From Salticus scenicus (taxonomy: Eukaryota > Arthropoda > Arachnida > Araneae > Salticidae), in assembly GCA_963930645.1 (NCBI GenBank), contig OZ005649.1, forward strand, positions 84,021,126 to 84,085,125: a stretch of 64,000 bases of DNA. The letters run 5' to 3'. Shown piece by piece: positions 1 through 13,475 of the stretch (the stretch's first letter is position 1; the number at the start of each line of letters is the position of its first letter). The notes beneath the pieces are model-generated. The model saw only the letters and a program-made list of their open reading frames with translations, was not told the DNA's origin and ran no database searches. The translations under genes and the position numbers were made by a program.

Positions 1-1800
1 TTCTTCGTACCTGATCGTAACTACATATTGGGATAAAAGAATAAAAAATAAATAAATAAATAGTAATAATTGTTGTGTGATTAAAATGTGAGTACTCACA
101 ATACTCTGAAAAAAACTAGAAAATTTTTCATTTTTGTTTTCTCACTCCCACACACATATCAATATATTCTTAAAATGCAAAGCCCCAGAAAAAAAATATA
201 TGCTTTTCATTATAAACTACAGATTTATTTTTAATATAAAATTTCATTAAAAATCAATGGGAAATTATCATTAAAATAAAGTACAAAAGGCTAAAAAAGC
301 ATAGAATTAGAAACTGTGTTTTAACATAATACATATATTTCAATGCCATTTTCTTTTATAATTTTCGTCTTATCAATATATTTGATTAATATTATGCTAT
401 TTAAAAAAACTAAATTATAACAGATCTGTCTTTTACTCATACATTTTATTTTATGTGAAAAGGGCTCGATATAAACTTTTTATTTAATAATCTAATTATC
501 TTATATGTGTAAATTTACTTTTTAAAGAAAGAATTTCTTCAGCAATATATTGTAAAATTTTGTTTGGAATAAAAATGATAACTTTTATGCAAAGTAGCTT
601 TTGGAACGTTTTTTTATTTTTAATATCGTAACTCAGAATGTATAAAACTATTCTTATTATGATGTTTAATTTTTATAAAAACTACTATAAATATTAAGAA
701 ACAAACAAAATAAATATATTGTGGATAAAAGTTCTTATATGTAATTTTTTAAATATGATAATGAATTATTATTTCTTTATAATTCAAGGTATAAAAGAAC
801 CAAATAGTTTAAATACTTTCCTAGTTTCCTAAAATCGCACAAATGAGAAAAAATAAAATTGTTATGTAAAAATTTTTTGTCTCGCATTGAAGGTGCTTTT
901 AACTGAAAAAAATTTCTATGTTCACCCTCAAAGCAAAAATGCCAAGAATTCCGTGAACCTCAGAATAAAATTTTAAAAACGAAAGCTCGAGAGAAAACAT
1001 AGCTTAAAAATGCGTCTTTTAAAACTTTATTTGTGTATGTAACATATTTGTGTATGTAACATTTTTCTGTAAGAATTTTTGTTTGTGAAAATGTAATATT
1101 TTGAAGTTAAAAAATGTACTGTAGTAACAAAAAAAAAAAAAAAAAAAAGTGGTAGATATAATTTATTTTCCTTTGTAATAATTTGACGCATATTATGTGA
1201 ATCTAAATTTTTTGGCATAAAGGTTTTATCAATGACTTTTAAATAAGCATTTTTTGTAATTCAAATCTTGTTTAATCCATATCTACGTTGATTATTTAAA
1301 TAATTTGTAAACAACAAGCTTTAGATACATTTATATCTTATATAGTATATCAGCACATATTTTATATATTATAGTTTTGTATAAAAATATCTTATCTTAA
1401 AAGCTAAGAATAAGAAAATTTAAAATTTTATATTTTGTATATGTATAATTTTTTTCCGGATTACAAATAATTATTAATATAATGAATTAGAAACGAAATT
1501 ATTTAAATAGAATTACATTTTTTTCGCACTAATTTAACAATGTATAACAAACTTGCTATTTCATTTTTTAAACTTTGTATAAAAAGTTAAATGCTTTTTA
1601 AATGTAGAATGATATGAAAGAAATAAGAAAAATCATGTACTTTATATGCAAAAATTTTTCCGATTGTAATTACATCATTTAACTTGAACTATATTTTCCG
1701 TACATTTATAACTATATATACATATATTTAGTTATGAAAAAAATAATACCACAAAACTTATATATATAGCAATAGTTTTAAAAGAAAGTATAGAACACAA

Positions 1801-1839
<39 letters not shown>

Positions 1840-1860
1840 AGTAGGCGAATTTTAGAAACT
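1..1860. other. AT-rich DNA without recognisable gene
   Basis: No open reading frame here resembles a known protein. The stretch holds a poly-A run near 1130-1148 and an (AAAT)n microsatellite at about 1799-1841. Otherwise I see only AT-rich low-complexity sequence. Confidence 0.6.
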
Positions 1861-2300
1861 AAATATAGTCAGCATTCACGTTCCCTGGCTTTTCTCCCGT
1901 ACTACTTTAATAAAAGTCGCGAAGAAAAGCCCAAAGATCTACAGAAGGTTAATAACCCAGAAAAATTCTTCAACTTAATACCGAGCGCCAAACCGAATAC
2001 TTAAATAGTAGACAAAGGTTTTGGTATCATTCAGCGCACCATCATTGGTGCATAAAGAAACGAAAGGAAAATTCTCGTATTTGTGTGGAAGGAATCCGAT
2101 TCTACGACTGTTCAACAAACCAGTACGTGGTTAGACGGAATGTGGAAAGGAAAATTGAGAAACGTTAGTCGTTTAAATATAAAGAAAAGTTAAGAAAGTG
2201 TGGAGTGAATGTAGAATTTCCAAAAGTTAAAGTCCGTACAGCGAAATCACAATAAAAACATTTTTTAACATTCTTGTAAAAGAAACAGAATACAAGTGTA
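1861..2300. other. Less AT-rich island of unknown nature
   Basis: This segment is visibly richer in G and C than its surroundings and free of simple repeats. It contains no long open frame and I recognise no protein or RNA in it. It could be an untranslated exon, a regulatory patch or an old transposon fragment; the sequence does not decide between these. Confidence 0.3.
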
Positions 2301-3003
2301 GATTTGGGTTTGTATATTATTTTAGCTGTATTAAATTTTAAGTTATGGTTTTTCTCCCAACAACGTTTAGAAATAGCTGATTTGTTGATTTCTTGTTTCA
2401 GAGCTTATGATATGTTCTATTAAACGGAATTTAAGATTGCGTTTAGTTATAAATTCCACTGGCAGTAAATACTGCAAATACTCCAAGAGTTATGCATATC
2501 TAAAAAGATCTTTCAAGTTGGAAAGGCTGAGTTTATTAAATTAATTGGAAGACGCCTTTTAACAGTGCACTTCAAATTCCTAAAATATTTACAGGACTTT
2601 GAAAAATTACTAAGAAAGAAGTTTTTAAGAATACTTCTAATTTGTCATAGATTTTTTGCTGACTTTTCTATCTTAAAACGAATAATGAATATTTAATTTT
2701 CAGTTCTAAATACGTCAAATTCAATTATTATAGATTGAACTGACGTGAGAGTAAAAACTGAACACGTAATCGAAAGAAAAATAAAACATCAACCTTATTT
2801 TAGAACTGCTGAAATCTGAACCATATAATCCGTGATGCTAAGGAATTTGAAAACGCTAAAGATTTGCGACAAAGGTAAATATTTTATAAGAATTTTTTTT
2901 AATGTTCTTTAGACTACAATGATGCACATAAAAATAAATGCATAGCATTAAATTTAGAGAAATTGTTTTAGGTGTAATGTTTTAGAGTATATATTTTGTA
3001 CAG

Positions 3004-3035
<32 letters not shown>

Positions 3036-4069
3036 GAGTTTAATGATGTTCTATTTAACCTTCAATTTCCTATTTCATAATAATAATATTAATAACAATA
3101 CTAATTTTTAAAATTAAAATTATTCACCAATTTCCTATTCATAATAACTTAATATCACTTGTTGGCCTTTTCTTATGTTAGCTTAAGACTATAAATTACA
3201 CTCATATAAATAGAACATCTATCGTACACTTTTTCTTAAATCACTTAATAGTAACTTATTTTTTCCACGTTAGATGGCGCGCTCATACGTTGAGTCGAAC
3301 GTATGCCCTACTGTGAAAATCGAATTAATCTTATTTATACTTAAATTTACCTCTCGAATATTATTTATTGTGAATTCAGCTTTTAAATTTTAAGAACAAT
3401 ATTTATCACTTCATGCTTACATTTATTTCATTTCAGAAACTTTCGATTAATCGATTCTCTACTTTTAATTATTTCTTTTCAGTTTGTTCGTTTTGGCAAC
3501 CGCCCGGACTTTTATTCGATTTGGATTTGATTTACATGTGGCCAGCACCTTTCACGAATTCCAATTTTCATTATGGTTAAGTTATTTTATCAGCCAATTT
3601 CCTTTTATCTTTCTTTCTTTCTTTCTTTTTTTTTTATGCAAGATTGAAACTAGTGTTGTATATTGCTGAAAAGCTATACAATATTCGAAATCTTGCATTA
3701 ATTGTTGACAGTACTGCTAGTTTCCTGATGAGATCGGTACTGGATTTCAGCATTTTTAACTCCATTTTTCCCTCATGCATTCCTTTTTATTTCAATAGTC
3801 ATTTTGGTTAATTTCTTTCAATTCTTATCTTGTGTTGCATGAATTTACTGGACTAATGGATTAAGACAACTAACTCATAGTTTAGGTTTAAGTGATATAC
3901 GTCATTTCTCTTCTGCGTAAGTACTTTAACATGTTTTTATTATTCAGTGAAATTTACTTAAATGGTAATTGTGACAATAAATTAATACGTAATACATCTA
4001 ATTATTAAATTCATTGTTGGTATTTTCATCTTTCTCTCATTTGCTGAGCATTGTAAAGGAATTAAATAA

Positions 4070-4073
<4 letters not shown>
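2301..4073. other. AT-rich DNA, nothing recognised
   Basis: Contains a poly-A run near 3012-3035, a TTTC tract near 3605-3630 and a small palindrome near 3288-3306 (CATACGTT and AACGTATG). The 61-codon frame at 3484-3669 has no recognisable motif and lies over low-complexity sequence. Confidence 0.5.

Positions 4074-4121
<48 letters not shown>
4074..4121. repeat. (TA)n microsatellite
   Basis: About 48 bases of uninterrupted TA directly upstream of the Tc1 transposase fragment. Confidence 0.95.
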
Positions 4122-4125
<4 letters not shown>

Positions 4126-4149
4126 TTAAAAAGATTTTTTAAATAAGTA

Positions 4150-4348
4150 TATTTTTAACAGGTACAACCGTAAAGTGCAGGAGCTCGAAGTTGTCCTTTT
4201 CCTCCAAGGAATTCCTGGAACCATCTTTCAGCAGAATGATGCCCAAAACATGTTGCAAGGAATGTTCAAAACTTTTTTTCAGCAGAAAACAAACAGCTTT
4301 TTTCCTTGGCTTCCATATTCGCCGGATATGCAGCCTATTGAACATAAT
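4150..4348 (+). pseudogene. Tc1-like transposase fragment
   Basis: Translation of the plus strand gives a segment resembling the C-terminal catalytic part of Tc1 transposases. It reads GTIFQQND where the family has FQQDNARPH around the second catalytic Asp, then a stretch ending LPWLPYSPDMQPIEH. The last motif is the conserved (Y/R)SPDxxPIEH with the catalytic Glu. The second Asp motif is damaged (ND order and loss of ARPH), and the N-terminal helix-turn-helix region and first Asp block are absent. No terminal inverted repeats are apparent nearby. It is a short dead relic of an element different from the Tc1 copy at 23.5-24.9 kb, because the residues between the two motifs differ. Confidence 0.75.
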
Positions 4349-4980
4349 GTGTGTTCATTTTTTTTTCTCTCTTGAATCTCTATTATGTACTTATTCATAA
4401 ATATATATAATATATACATGAATGCTTTGTATGGTTTGGATCATTGCTTTAAAATTATTATCCACTTTAATATTATCTTATTAAAAGTTTTATTTTATGA
4501 TTTATATTTTCAAGAGTCTATGTTTTACTATGAACTAACAAAATAATTATCGTTAAATATCTAAATAAAGTATTTCATTTTGTTACAAACATTTTTTGAA
4601 TATAAATATGATCTAAAACCTTAGCTTTATTTATTGTCAGACATTTGAAAAAACTTTTTAAATATGTATTAAGTCGGAAAATTACAATGCATAAACCACT
4701 AACTGATTTTTCGACGTTATTAAGAATATATTGTAATTCGATAACTATTATTAAATTATACACCATATGCAAAACCTATAGAAATTCAAATATAAGTTAA
4801 CATTTTAAAACTCATGAATTTAGATAACAATTTATAAATACAAATTAAAAACTTTCCTTTTGTTTCAAACGACAAATGTTTTTATTGAAACTTAAAATGG
4901 TGATAATAATAATAATATTAAATATAAATTAATCGGATGTGAACTCATACATCGTATTACTATATATATAAATTAAGCGA

Positions 4981-5015
<35 letters not shown>

Positions 5016-6400
5016 GCACTGCAGAAAAAACGACTTATACCTTTTTTATTTGTAATAACTTTAAAATTAATGCTTGAAAGGAAAAAAAAAACTGTCATGT
5101 TTGCATAATACCAAAGGGATAAAATCGTACCTGTGTACGTTCTCGATTTAATAATTCGCTTTATTACACTCTACGAAATACTTTATAAAAATCTACATAA
5201 AACTTTCATTTTAAATATAGTACAATGAACATACAATTTGTATTCCATTATGACATATTGTAATTGAGTACTTTTGTATTCGCCTATACCGAAATTAATT
5301 TTTCCCATCTCAATAAAGTCTTCAAATGACGTCTACGTATGAAACAGATTCATAATACATAGATTAGATACCCTGCTGATAACTCCTTTTTAATCATGGT
5401 GCTTAAATTTCTCACACAAACCATCGCCGCAGAAATCAGAGAGAGAAATATCCATTTAAAGAAATCACACCCTCTTCCACTGTCGCGTTTACATAGGGTT
5501 TGGGTGCATTAACCCATTTCATAGAAAACGTTAATGTTGCGAGTTAATTTCTATTATAAATAAAAGAATTAAATTTCGCAATGATAAAAGTAAAAAATTA
5601 TCCCGTAATGCATTTTCATTTAAAATGTATATTCTACCCTGTTATAAATAACTTTAATTTCGAATAGCTAGCAGCATTTTTTAAATAAAATACTCCAATA
5701 ATGTTCATGGTAGTATCATAAATATCCAACACATAATATATATCATAAATATATATCATAAAAAAAATAATAATATATATATATATATCATAAATATATA
5801 TCATTAATATATATCATAAATATCTAACACATAAATATCTAACATCATAAATATCTAGTCCGACTTCTTTACAATGAAAATCTTCAAAATGTATGTTTTT
5901 GAAATTTTTTTCTTTGTAATGTCACATTAAGAAAACTTTTTATTACGAAAAACTTACAAATTTAACATTTTAATGAAAAATGTGTTGAAATTCAATAAGA
6001 CTCTAACGAGTATTATAAATGGTACTTTAAAAACTGGTTCGACTTTTTTACAATCATTCATTCTTGAGATAATGCGTACAAGATGATAAACAAACAGACA
6101 AAGAAACTAACTAAACAACTTACTTTTGGACTAATAAACAAACCAACCTACACACAAATCACATATTTATTTCTGATTTATCAAGCCTCAAAATGTTTAA
6201 AAAGTTTAAAGCCGTCTGATGTTTAAGGTTAATATTTATTTGTTGAATCATAAATTTACCTAAAATTTACCAGTTCCTCTGAGAAAAACCTACTTCTATA
6301 AGTTCAAAACCTCGATATTTAAGTGCACACACACTCACAAAAATATTCTTTAAAAAATTATTTATGTAAATCCGTGAAGAGTGTTTTAACAATTAAACTG
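4349..6400. other. AT-rich DNA, nothing recognised
   Basis: Holds a poly-A run at about 4982-5012. A less AT-rich patch at 5390-5530 has no recognised content. The ORFs here are short and show no family motifs. Confidence 0.5.
5714..5860. repeat. ATATCATAAAT-type minisatellite
   Basis: Irregular repetition of ATATATCATAA and CATAAATATCTAA units mixed with short (TA)n blocks. Confidence 0.8.
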
Positions 6401-6990
6401 GAATTTAACGTATTTAATAGGAATGTCCGTCTGTCTGTGAACGCCTTGAAAGTATTTGAAAGTATTTATAGTTGATCTATAAATACTTTCAAATATTTTT
6501 ACAAACTGATATATGTTATTCAAGCTCATTATGGAATATTCCCTGTTATAAATGATATAAGAAGCATGAGAGGTTTGGGCATAAGGACGCCATAAAAATT
6601 CAATTGCATTATAAAAAGTATTTATATAAACCTTTTTACTGCACAAATCACAAAGAAAGGAATATTTATTATTCATTTGCATTAAAACGTTACATAGAAT
6701 GTTTCATTAGTTGCATTGACATTTACATGACCAAAGAAGGTTATGCAGTTATATTTTAAGCTACATTTGTTTATAATAATTTATAACATTATTTAAGATT
6801 GATTATGACTTAAAATATTCTATCTTTCAGTCCATCTGTCTGTCTGAGATCTAATTTATGTTAATAATTTTTAAATACTTAGAAATTAATCTATGCAATT
6901 TAAGTTCACTATGGCATTTTCTCTAAACAGTATATTACATAAACAATCACTACGCAAGGGCTGCACAGCAGTAGTCTATTGCATGATTTT
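6400..6990. repeat. Relic of CTGTCTGT-containing dispersed repeat (family E)
   Basis: Two decayed subunits, at about 6420-6690 and 6825-6960, each start with a CTGTCTGT tract. A 'TTCAAGCTCATTATGGAATATT'-like passage then follows in each. The same order of motifs occurs at 53.65-53.9 kb and in the large inverted repeat at 54.2-56.6 kb. A hairpin with 17-bp arms (6455-6471 with 6477-6493, loop TTGAT) lies in the first subunit. Non-coding; probably a non-autonomous transposon. Confidence 0.55.
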
Positions 6991-6999
6991 TCTTCAAAA

Positions 7000-7970
7000 T
7001 GAAGAAAATATTATAACTTTTTTTGCGAGTGAAAAATAATGATACAGGTGCGATCACGGACAAAATACATTAACTTTTAAACTCTACAATAGGTACATAG
7101 AGTTGGAAAGTGCCAATAATCTATTCGAAATAGATTTTTATTTTCATGTTTTAGCTAAATATAAACAAAAAATTTCTCTGTCAATATGAAAATTTCTTGA
7201 ACAGATAAATATTCATCTTTATTTTATTGTATTCTGTCGAATATTAATTTTTATAATGAACCATTATTGAATTTGTTGAAATGTTTTACGAAGTATTTTA
7301 ACTAAAAACTTGCATTGTTAAATTATTTTTAGTATGAAGATGTACCTGAAGATGTACCTGAAGTACACGCACACTCGATAAATCAACCAATAAACGAATA
7401 AGTGCTTATTAATATGGATAACCTTTGGATGCCAATAAATGATTACTCATTAGAAAGTTTCTTACTTTTTCTATTATCTTTCGTGTAACAAAGGTTAAAG
7501 TATTCTTTTACTATTTTGTACATATATTGTGGATAGAACTAATTGAATGCAGCTTACTGCATGAAATATCTAAACCAATGAAGAATTTTACTTGTCTGGA
7601 AATTTGATGGAAGGAAAAAATAAGTAACGGAATTTGTGGAAAGGATTTGCGAAATTTTATCGATATAAAAATCTAAACCATGCTAGAAGGAAGAGAAAAA
7701 GTAAATTTCTTAAACTAAGACTGGAATAATAAACTTTAGATTATGATTATTATTGAGAGAAAAAATAATTTGGATTTTGATAAAATGTTTTAGCTTAGAT
7801 AAAATTTACTTTCTTAAATGTTTAGATATTTTAAAATAAATTCAATAAAAGAGATCACAAGAACATTACTATATTAAATAATAATAAATATATTAATGTA
7901 ACCTATAACTATTTAAAACATATAGCTTCGATCACAGGCCAACTATACAATTTTGAGGAAAAAGCTGATT
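7000..7970. other. AT-rich DNA, nothing recognised
   Basis: No open frame or repeat boundary is visible in this stretch. Confidence 0.5.
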
Positions 7971-7976
7971 TATGTA

Positions 7977-8191
7977 CAGTCGGTAACAAAAGTGTCCGAA
8001 CACGAGCAAAAATTTCTATGTAAGAAAAGTACACTTCATACGGTTTTCTTAAATAAATCCTTGTCGAATCCTGTTCTTACTCAGTGTAGGAACATGGTTC
8101 GATAAGGATTTATTTAACAAAACCGTATGAAGTGTACTTTTTTTTTACATAAGACTTTTTGCTAGTGTTCAGACAATTTTGTTACCGACTG
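7977..8191. mobile_element. 215-bp Tc1/mariner-type MITE, copy 1
   Basis: The element begins CAGTCGGTAACAAAA and ends with the inverse (GTTACCGACTG). TA dinucleotides flank it at 7975-7976 and 8192-8193. The two arms are nearly fully complementary over about 100 bp, so the whole element folds back. It has no coding capacity. A second copy with the same internal sequence lies at 56763-56975. TA target and foldback structure fit a MITE mobilised by a Tc1/mariner transposase; the autonomous partner is not in the window. Confidence 0.88.
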
Positions 8192-8193
8192 TA

Positions 8194-9317
8194 TGTTTTT
8201 CAAGATTGCGCATTTTTCGTGCCATATTTGCTTTTTATGTAAAATATAAACTTTGCCACAAAATTTTCTTCTTCTTTTTTTATACATAAAATTAATATTA
8301 TAAATTTCAGGACACAAAAACACCGAATTGTTATTCTATTTGTTTAGTAACATTTAAATATATTCTACATGTTACAATTTAATTGAAAGTAAAAATTCTA
8401 TGAAAAAATTTTAATCAAAATTTCTTTCATTATATTTCGAAGAGTTCTATAAAACTTTTCAAATTTTCTCTTGAACATATAATGCTTAAAGCTGATATTT
8501 AAAATTTACCAATAAAATATAAGCAAACATTATAATGTTAAATTACTACAGTAATTATTATATAAAAATTATTAAATTAATATTGATAGATTAACATACA
8601 ATATAGAAAAATTAAATTCAAAATATTTTATATTTTTAAAAGGGAATTTTTTTTTTACCTTATTACTTCTTTATCATAAAGATGATCAGATGATTAAAGC
8701 TTTAATTAAAAATAAATTAATATTTATTTTAATAAACTAAAAATATTTTTTTGTTTGTATGCTGAAAATAACTTAAATTATACTTTCATATATTATTTTT
8801 TATAGAAAATTCTAAATTGTAGAACATGAATTTTAAATTTAATAATTCATTGAAATCAAAGTAGTTATTTTTTTTTTTTAAATGTATGTAATTTATGTGT
8901 ATTTAAAAATTCTGTTCTACATCAACCTCTATTTATTTTAATTACTATTTATCATATATGTTTATAAGGAAATATAAACATCAAAAGAATTATTTTTCTT
9001 TACTGTGTAAAATGCATGTTTATAAATACGAAATGTTAAATTAAAAAACAACAACAACAACAACATATTTTATCTCCTAAAGGCATCATTTTAAACGATA
9101 ATGTTTAACTTCTTATTTTAGCTGTAGACATGTAAGAAATGCTCTTTAACTTCTGAAAATACCGTATTTTATTCGTCCTTTCTATTGTTAAAAGTCTGCC
9201 AATTTAAAATGTTTACACTATTAGTTCATGCAAATGACATGCATTGAAATGGCTTCGTATTTTTTTTTTCAGTATATTTTGGAACATTTACGTTTTAAAG
9301 TATCTTATTGGAATTTC

Positions 9318-9357
<40 letters not shown>

Positions 9358-9600
9358 CGTGATTTTTAAAATATAGAAAAATATAAACATACAAAATTAA
9401 AGTTTTTCTTTTTTTTTTAATACAATTTACAAAATGAAAATAATTTCTTTCGAAATAGTACCACTGTTATTAAATTTTGAAACAAAATATCACTTGCAGA
9501 GTGATTTCAAATTCATGGTACAACTTGAAATGGAGATTGAGAAAAAGGACACGAATATTATTCACAATACTAAACCCAGATCGCAGTCCATTATTTTGGT
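8194..9600. other. AT-rich DNA, nothing recognised
   Basis: Contains (CAA)n near 9048-9065 and a long poly-A near 9320-9354. The 63-codon frame at 9434-9625 shows no recognisable motif. Confidence 0.5.
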
Positions 9601-9607
9601 TATAAAT

Positions 9608-10072
9608 ACAGGGTGTCTCTCTTGAACTGTAAGAGGTTGTTTAACTTCTACAGTAATGAAGATATTTTAATGAAATTTCCAACTCTGGCGCATTTATTTA
9701 AAACAATCATTTATTGTATAAGTATGTATATTCGTAAGTGACGCGTGGAGGCGTAAATATAGGAAATTACTTGAAGGGAAAGAGCAATGTAGCTATTCGT
9801 TGTTTCCGTTGCCGGTAGAGAGCAGTAGGTAGCAAACTGCCGTTCAATATTTTGTGTCCAAGAGGTGAAAGCACCATCCTTGATTGTACTGTTGTCAATG
9901 ATGAGAGACTTTACAAATGTCTGAAAAGTAGTACATATGTAGTACAAAAGTAGTAGAAATGCTTAAAACACCAATTTTTTCTTTTGAGTAGACTTCATTT
10001 TCAGGAATAGTCAATAGATGGCGATAGTTGTCAGAAACGTAGATGTAAAATGAGCTCCATAGAAATTCTTTC
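9608..10072. other. Possible mariner terminus and unknown less AT-rich segment
   Basis: A TA followed by CAGGGTGTC near 9608 resembles the outer end of CAGGGTG-type mariner elements such as the one at 44.6 kb. I cannot find a convincing partner end. The segment to 10070 is non-repetitive within the window and encodes nothing I recognise. Confidence 0.25.
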
Positions 10073-10076
10073 TTAA

Positions 10077-10394
10077 GACCTAAATTCAATCTATACAAAG
10101 TGGGTCGTTTCGACCCATACAGGTAAAACGTAAAATTTTTTCAACAGGGTAGGAAGGTTAAATGCCTGATTATTTTTAAAACCAATTTTAAAAAGTTTTT
10201 AATATTTCCTTTCTTAAATAAATCACGGAAAAAATACTTTAAAAAGAAATATACTCTATTTTAACTATGGTTTACCGCTAAAAAGCAATTTGTTGCTAAT
10301 CGTCAAACATGAGGCATTAGAGCTTCAATATTATACTAATAATACTTTACAAGACAAAATGCGTTGCCGAAAGGCAACACTCGGCATTTAAGGG
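10077..10394. mobile_element. Candidate piggyBac-type MITE (TTAA-flanked)
   Basis: TTAA lies on both sides (10073-10076 and 10395-10398). The right end, read inward, starts CCCTTAAATGCC, and the left end reads GACCTAAATTC, which is only roughly similar. Short palindromes occur inside: TGGGTCG-TTTC-GACCCA-like near 10101 and TTGCCGAAAGGCAA near 10364. piggyBac elements insert at TTAA and end in CCC/GGG, so the placement fits, but the left end is poor and the call is tentative. Confidence 0.4.
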
Positions 10395-10689
10395 TTAAGT
10401 TAAGATGGTTTGAATTTAGAAACTTTGGTATCGGGTCTCTAGCATACGATTTTGTAATGGAATAATAAATAGATTTACAAAAAATGTATAATTAAACTGC
10501 TTAAAAACACTTATTGGGAAAACCTATTATGAGGAAAAGAAATAAGATTACAGTAATTATGGTAAGAGCTAAATATGACCCTTTAATAACATTTTCTATG
10601 CTTAAAAAATTAAATTAACACTTTTCATATATTATTAATTTAAATTTTCTATTATATAGCAGAGTCTAATTTTTATTTTCATTACCCGA

Positions 10690-11134
10690 CTACCGTAGAT
10701 AATGGAAGTATTTTATTCGATCCAAAAATTCGATGTTGAGTTTCAACCTGATTTACATGTTTTAAGGTCTCATGAGTCCGAAAAAAGTAGTTTTTGGCAA
10801 TTGGTCAGTGTGTGTGTGTGTATGTGTGGCGAATTTTCAAACTATCATATCTCCGAAACTAATGAAGATAGAGCTACGAAACTTCAGAATAAAGACAGAA
10901 CTTCTGTACAGTTGAATTTTCCAAATTTTGGATAAAATTGGAAAACCGGAAGTGGGACAGAGGAAACCGGAAGTGGGACCGTAAGTCCGTACCTTAAAAA
11001 CGTTTCTAACGATTTTCTTCAAATTTGCTCAATAAACATTCTATTATATGTCCTTTCGAATGATACAGATGGTTAGTTCAGGAAAATTAATATGCGCCCT
11101 GTATAAATAACTCAATTTCAGGTTTCTCAAGTGC

Positions 11135-11175
<41 letters not shown>

Positions 11176-11690
11176 GCTGAATGGAATTTTTTAAAACTTG
11201 CCATATTAACTCTCTTTTAAATATATTCTTTTGTATGTAATTATTGTTTTTCGGTCAATAATTGAGTATGTCAAGTTTTGGTAAAAGTTGGTATCTCAAA
11301 AACGGCTCTAACGATTTTCTTGAAAATTGTTACGTAAATCCATTTTATATATTCTTTCTCGTATAAAACGTGGTTATTACAGGAAAATAATCAGTCATCC
11401 TACTTAGGTAGGTCCCATTTAGATCTCGGAAGTTGGTGTTTCAAAAAATAACTCTACCATTTTTTTATTATAATTCTTATTATTCTTATTCTTATTCTTA
11501 TTCTTCTTATTTTATTTATTTTTTTCAACTCGCTATGTAAACTCTGTTTTACATGTTTATATATCAGCTTTCTCTTATAGGAAGTTTGTTAGGTGTGTAC
11601 TTAGTTATGTCAGTTTTATGTCTTCTGATCACATTTTTGAAAATTCCATATGATACGTGAAATAGTGGTAATGGAAGTCGTGTGGTTGCT
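10690..11690. mobile_element. Decayed hairpin/tandem-repeat-type element (family D)
   Basis: Contains a GTGTGTGT tract at about 10808-10828. Two diverged direct repeats follow at about 10990-11100 and 11295-11400; both contain a 'TAACGATTTTCTT' motif and then CAGGAAAAT. A long poly-T separates them at 11138-11171. Phrases such as ATCTCAAAAACGG resemble those in the better preserved families at 15.2 and 19.3 kb. Boundaries are uncertain. Non-coding. Confidence 0.4.
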
Positions 11691-11699
11691 TCACACCAT

Positions 11700-12906
11700 A
11701 TTTATTTATTTATTTTTTTTATTAAACGAGTTTTATATATATTGATATATCCATTAACAAATGCAAATCTTTCGACATTAGATATTTTAAATAAACTTTT
11801 CTCTATCTGTAATGTGACTTTCCTAAGATTTAGACAGAAAATTATTTAGATATATACAAATAATGAACCCAATTTAAATATAAGTTTTATTAAAAAAATA
11901 AATCGTGCTGTAATAGACAAAAATTTATAGTTTTAGAGGTTGAATAAATATGTACACAAATAGTATAAAAGGCTGTCGGTATCTTATTTACTCATATATA
12001 ATTTTCGGAATTGATGCTTTTAATTTTCAGATATTATTCCAATAATTTTTATTTTAATACCGTTCAAAGTAATTCATAAAACTTCTTAAAATTCCTTTAT
12101 ATTACAGAAGTGTTATAGTAAAATTCAGATACTTGCACTAATCTAAATACATATTTTAGTCTTTTCCAGTTAATCTAGGTCACATTTTGATTATAAACTA
12201 AGTTCTTAATGAAGGGTTAAGTTAACATGATCTCTTGCCATCATTTTTTCCCCCTTAAGTTGTCGCTTTTCTTCTTCCCTTTTGCATATTATTATTATTT
12301 TTCTGTTACTGATCCTTACTATTTTTTAATTTCTCTAGATCCAAACAACCTCTCTAAGATGTTCTGTATAAATATATCTTTTTATTTTATTTTTTTATAT
12401 TTTTTTAAATCTAAGTCTTGCCCAAAGAGATTTGGGAATTTCTTTGGGAAAATTTCTTTATTTGTGGTGAAAACATGAATGTTAAAGGATTTTCAGGAGA
12501 TATGTCGATAATAGATTAAAGTCTAACATTACTTCTTATAAAACCTGTACTATATTACTCCCCATGAAGAGTTTGTACTAAACAGAATGGACTGTTCAAA
12601 TAAAATAAGAGATAAATATGAAATCTAAATGTATATTATAGATTTTCAAATTTGTAAATAATCAAAAATGTGAAAAAGTGCTCAAGTTTAGTATAAAAGT
12701 ACAGTACATGTACATAATGTTAAATCATTTGCATAGTAAAACAATATCCAGATGAATCCAAATAATATCTTTTGAGCTAAAAAATGTATTAGCTGAAGTA
12801 CTATTTTATTATGATAAAAGGGAAATTTCATTTTTAATTTACGGATTTTTTTCCATATTTAGAAAATAATTTAACATTCATGAAAATATTTGAAATGCAT
12901 GCAAAT

Positions 12907-12944
<38 letters not shown>

Positions 12945-12967
12945 ATAAAATAGTTGAAAAACATTGT

Positions 12968-13001
<34 letters not shown>

Positions 13002-13270
13002 CTTCAAAGCACATTTAAAACTCAGCTATTTATTTCTGTTAAAAACATATAAAATGCAAATATCATAAATGTTTCAGTCTGCATATCTGCTCCTCATCCA
13101 TATCAAAAACAAAATATAATGTACGAAAAACTGATTTAAACATTATGATTGTGTTTTAAGCGCTTTTTTTAAGCTTGTATTTTATATTAATTAGTTGTAA
13201 GATGCCTAAGACATCCGTTGAAAATGAAGAATAGAAAGAGTTTACATATGATGACAGTTCACATCATGTT
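11700..13270. other. AT-rich DNA, nothing recognised
   Basis: Contains a poly-T run near 12909-12940 and (AAT)n near 12970-12999. The 83-codon frame at 12227-12478 is Phe/Ser-rich from T-rich sequence and is unlikely to be coding. Confidence 0.5.
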
Positions 13271-13273
13271 TTT

Positions 13274-13426
13274 GCCGTTAGGGGGAGCTGTAAGCTATTT
13301 TATCATCATAATTTCACTTCAAATAATTTTTATGAGTATCTATGCCTAAGAAATATTGTTTTTTTAATAATAGATTAAAAATTCCCTCTTTGACCACCAG
13401 AGGCACTGTAAAACACTTCAAACTAT
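13274..13426 (+). repeat. Left member of a direct repeat flanking the foldback element
   Basis: This segment aligns imperfectly with 15055-15216 in the same orientation. Shared phrases are TTGTAAGCTATTTTA-like at the start, then AATAGATTA, then TTGACCACCA and GCACTGTAAAACACTT-like at the end. The pair brackets the 13476-15010 foldback element. Confidence 0.7.
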
Positions 13427-13475
13427 CATTAAATTAATCATTCACTTACGTGAGCACACGCAATATATCCTAATA

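Noticed and set aside
5390..5530. GC-richer patch as an exon
   Set aside because: No open frame of meaningful length and no recognisable motif.
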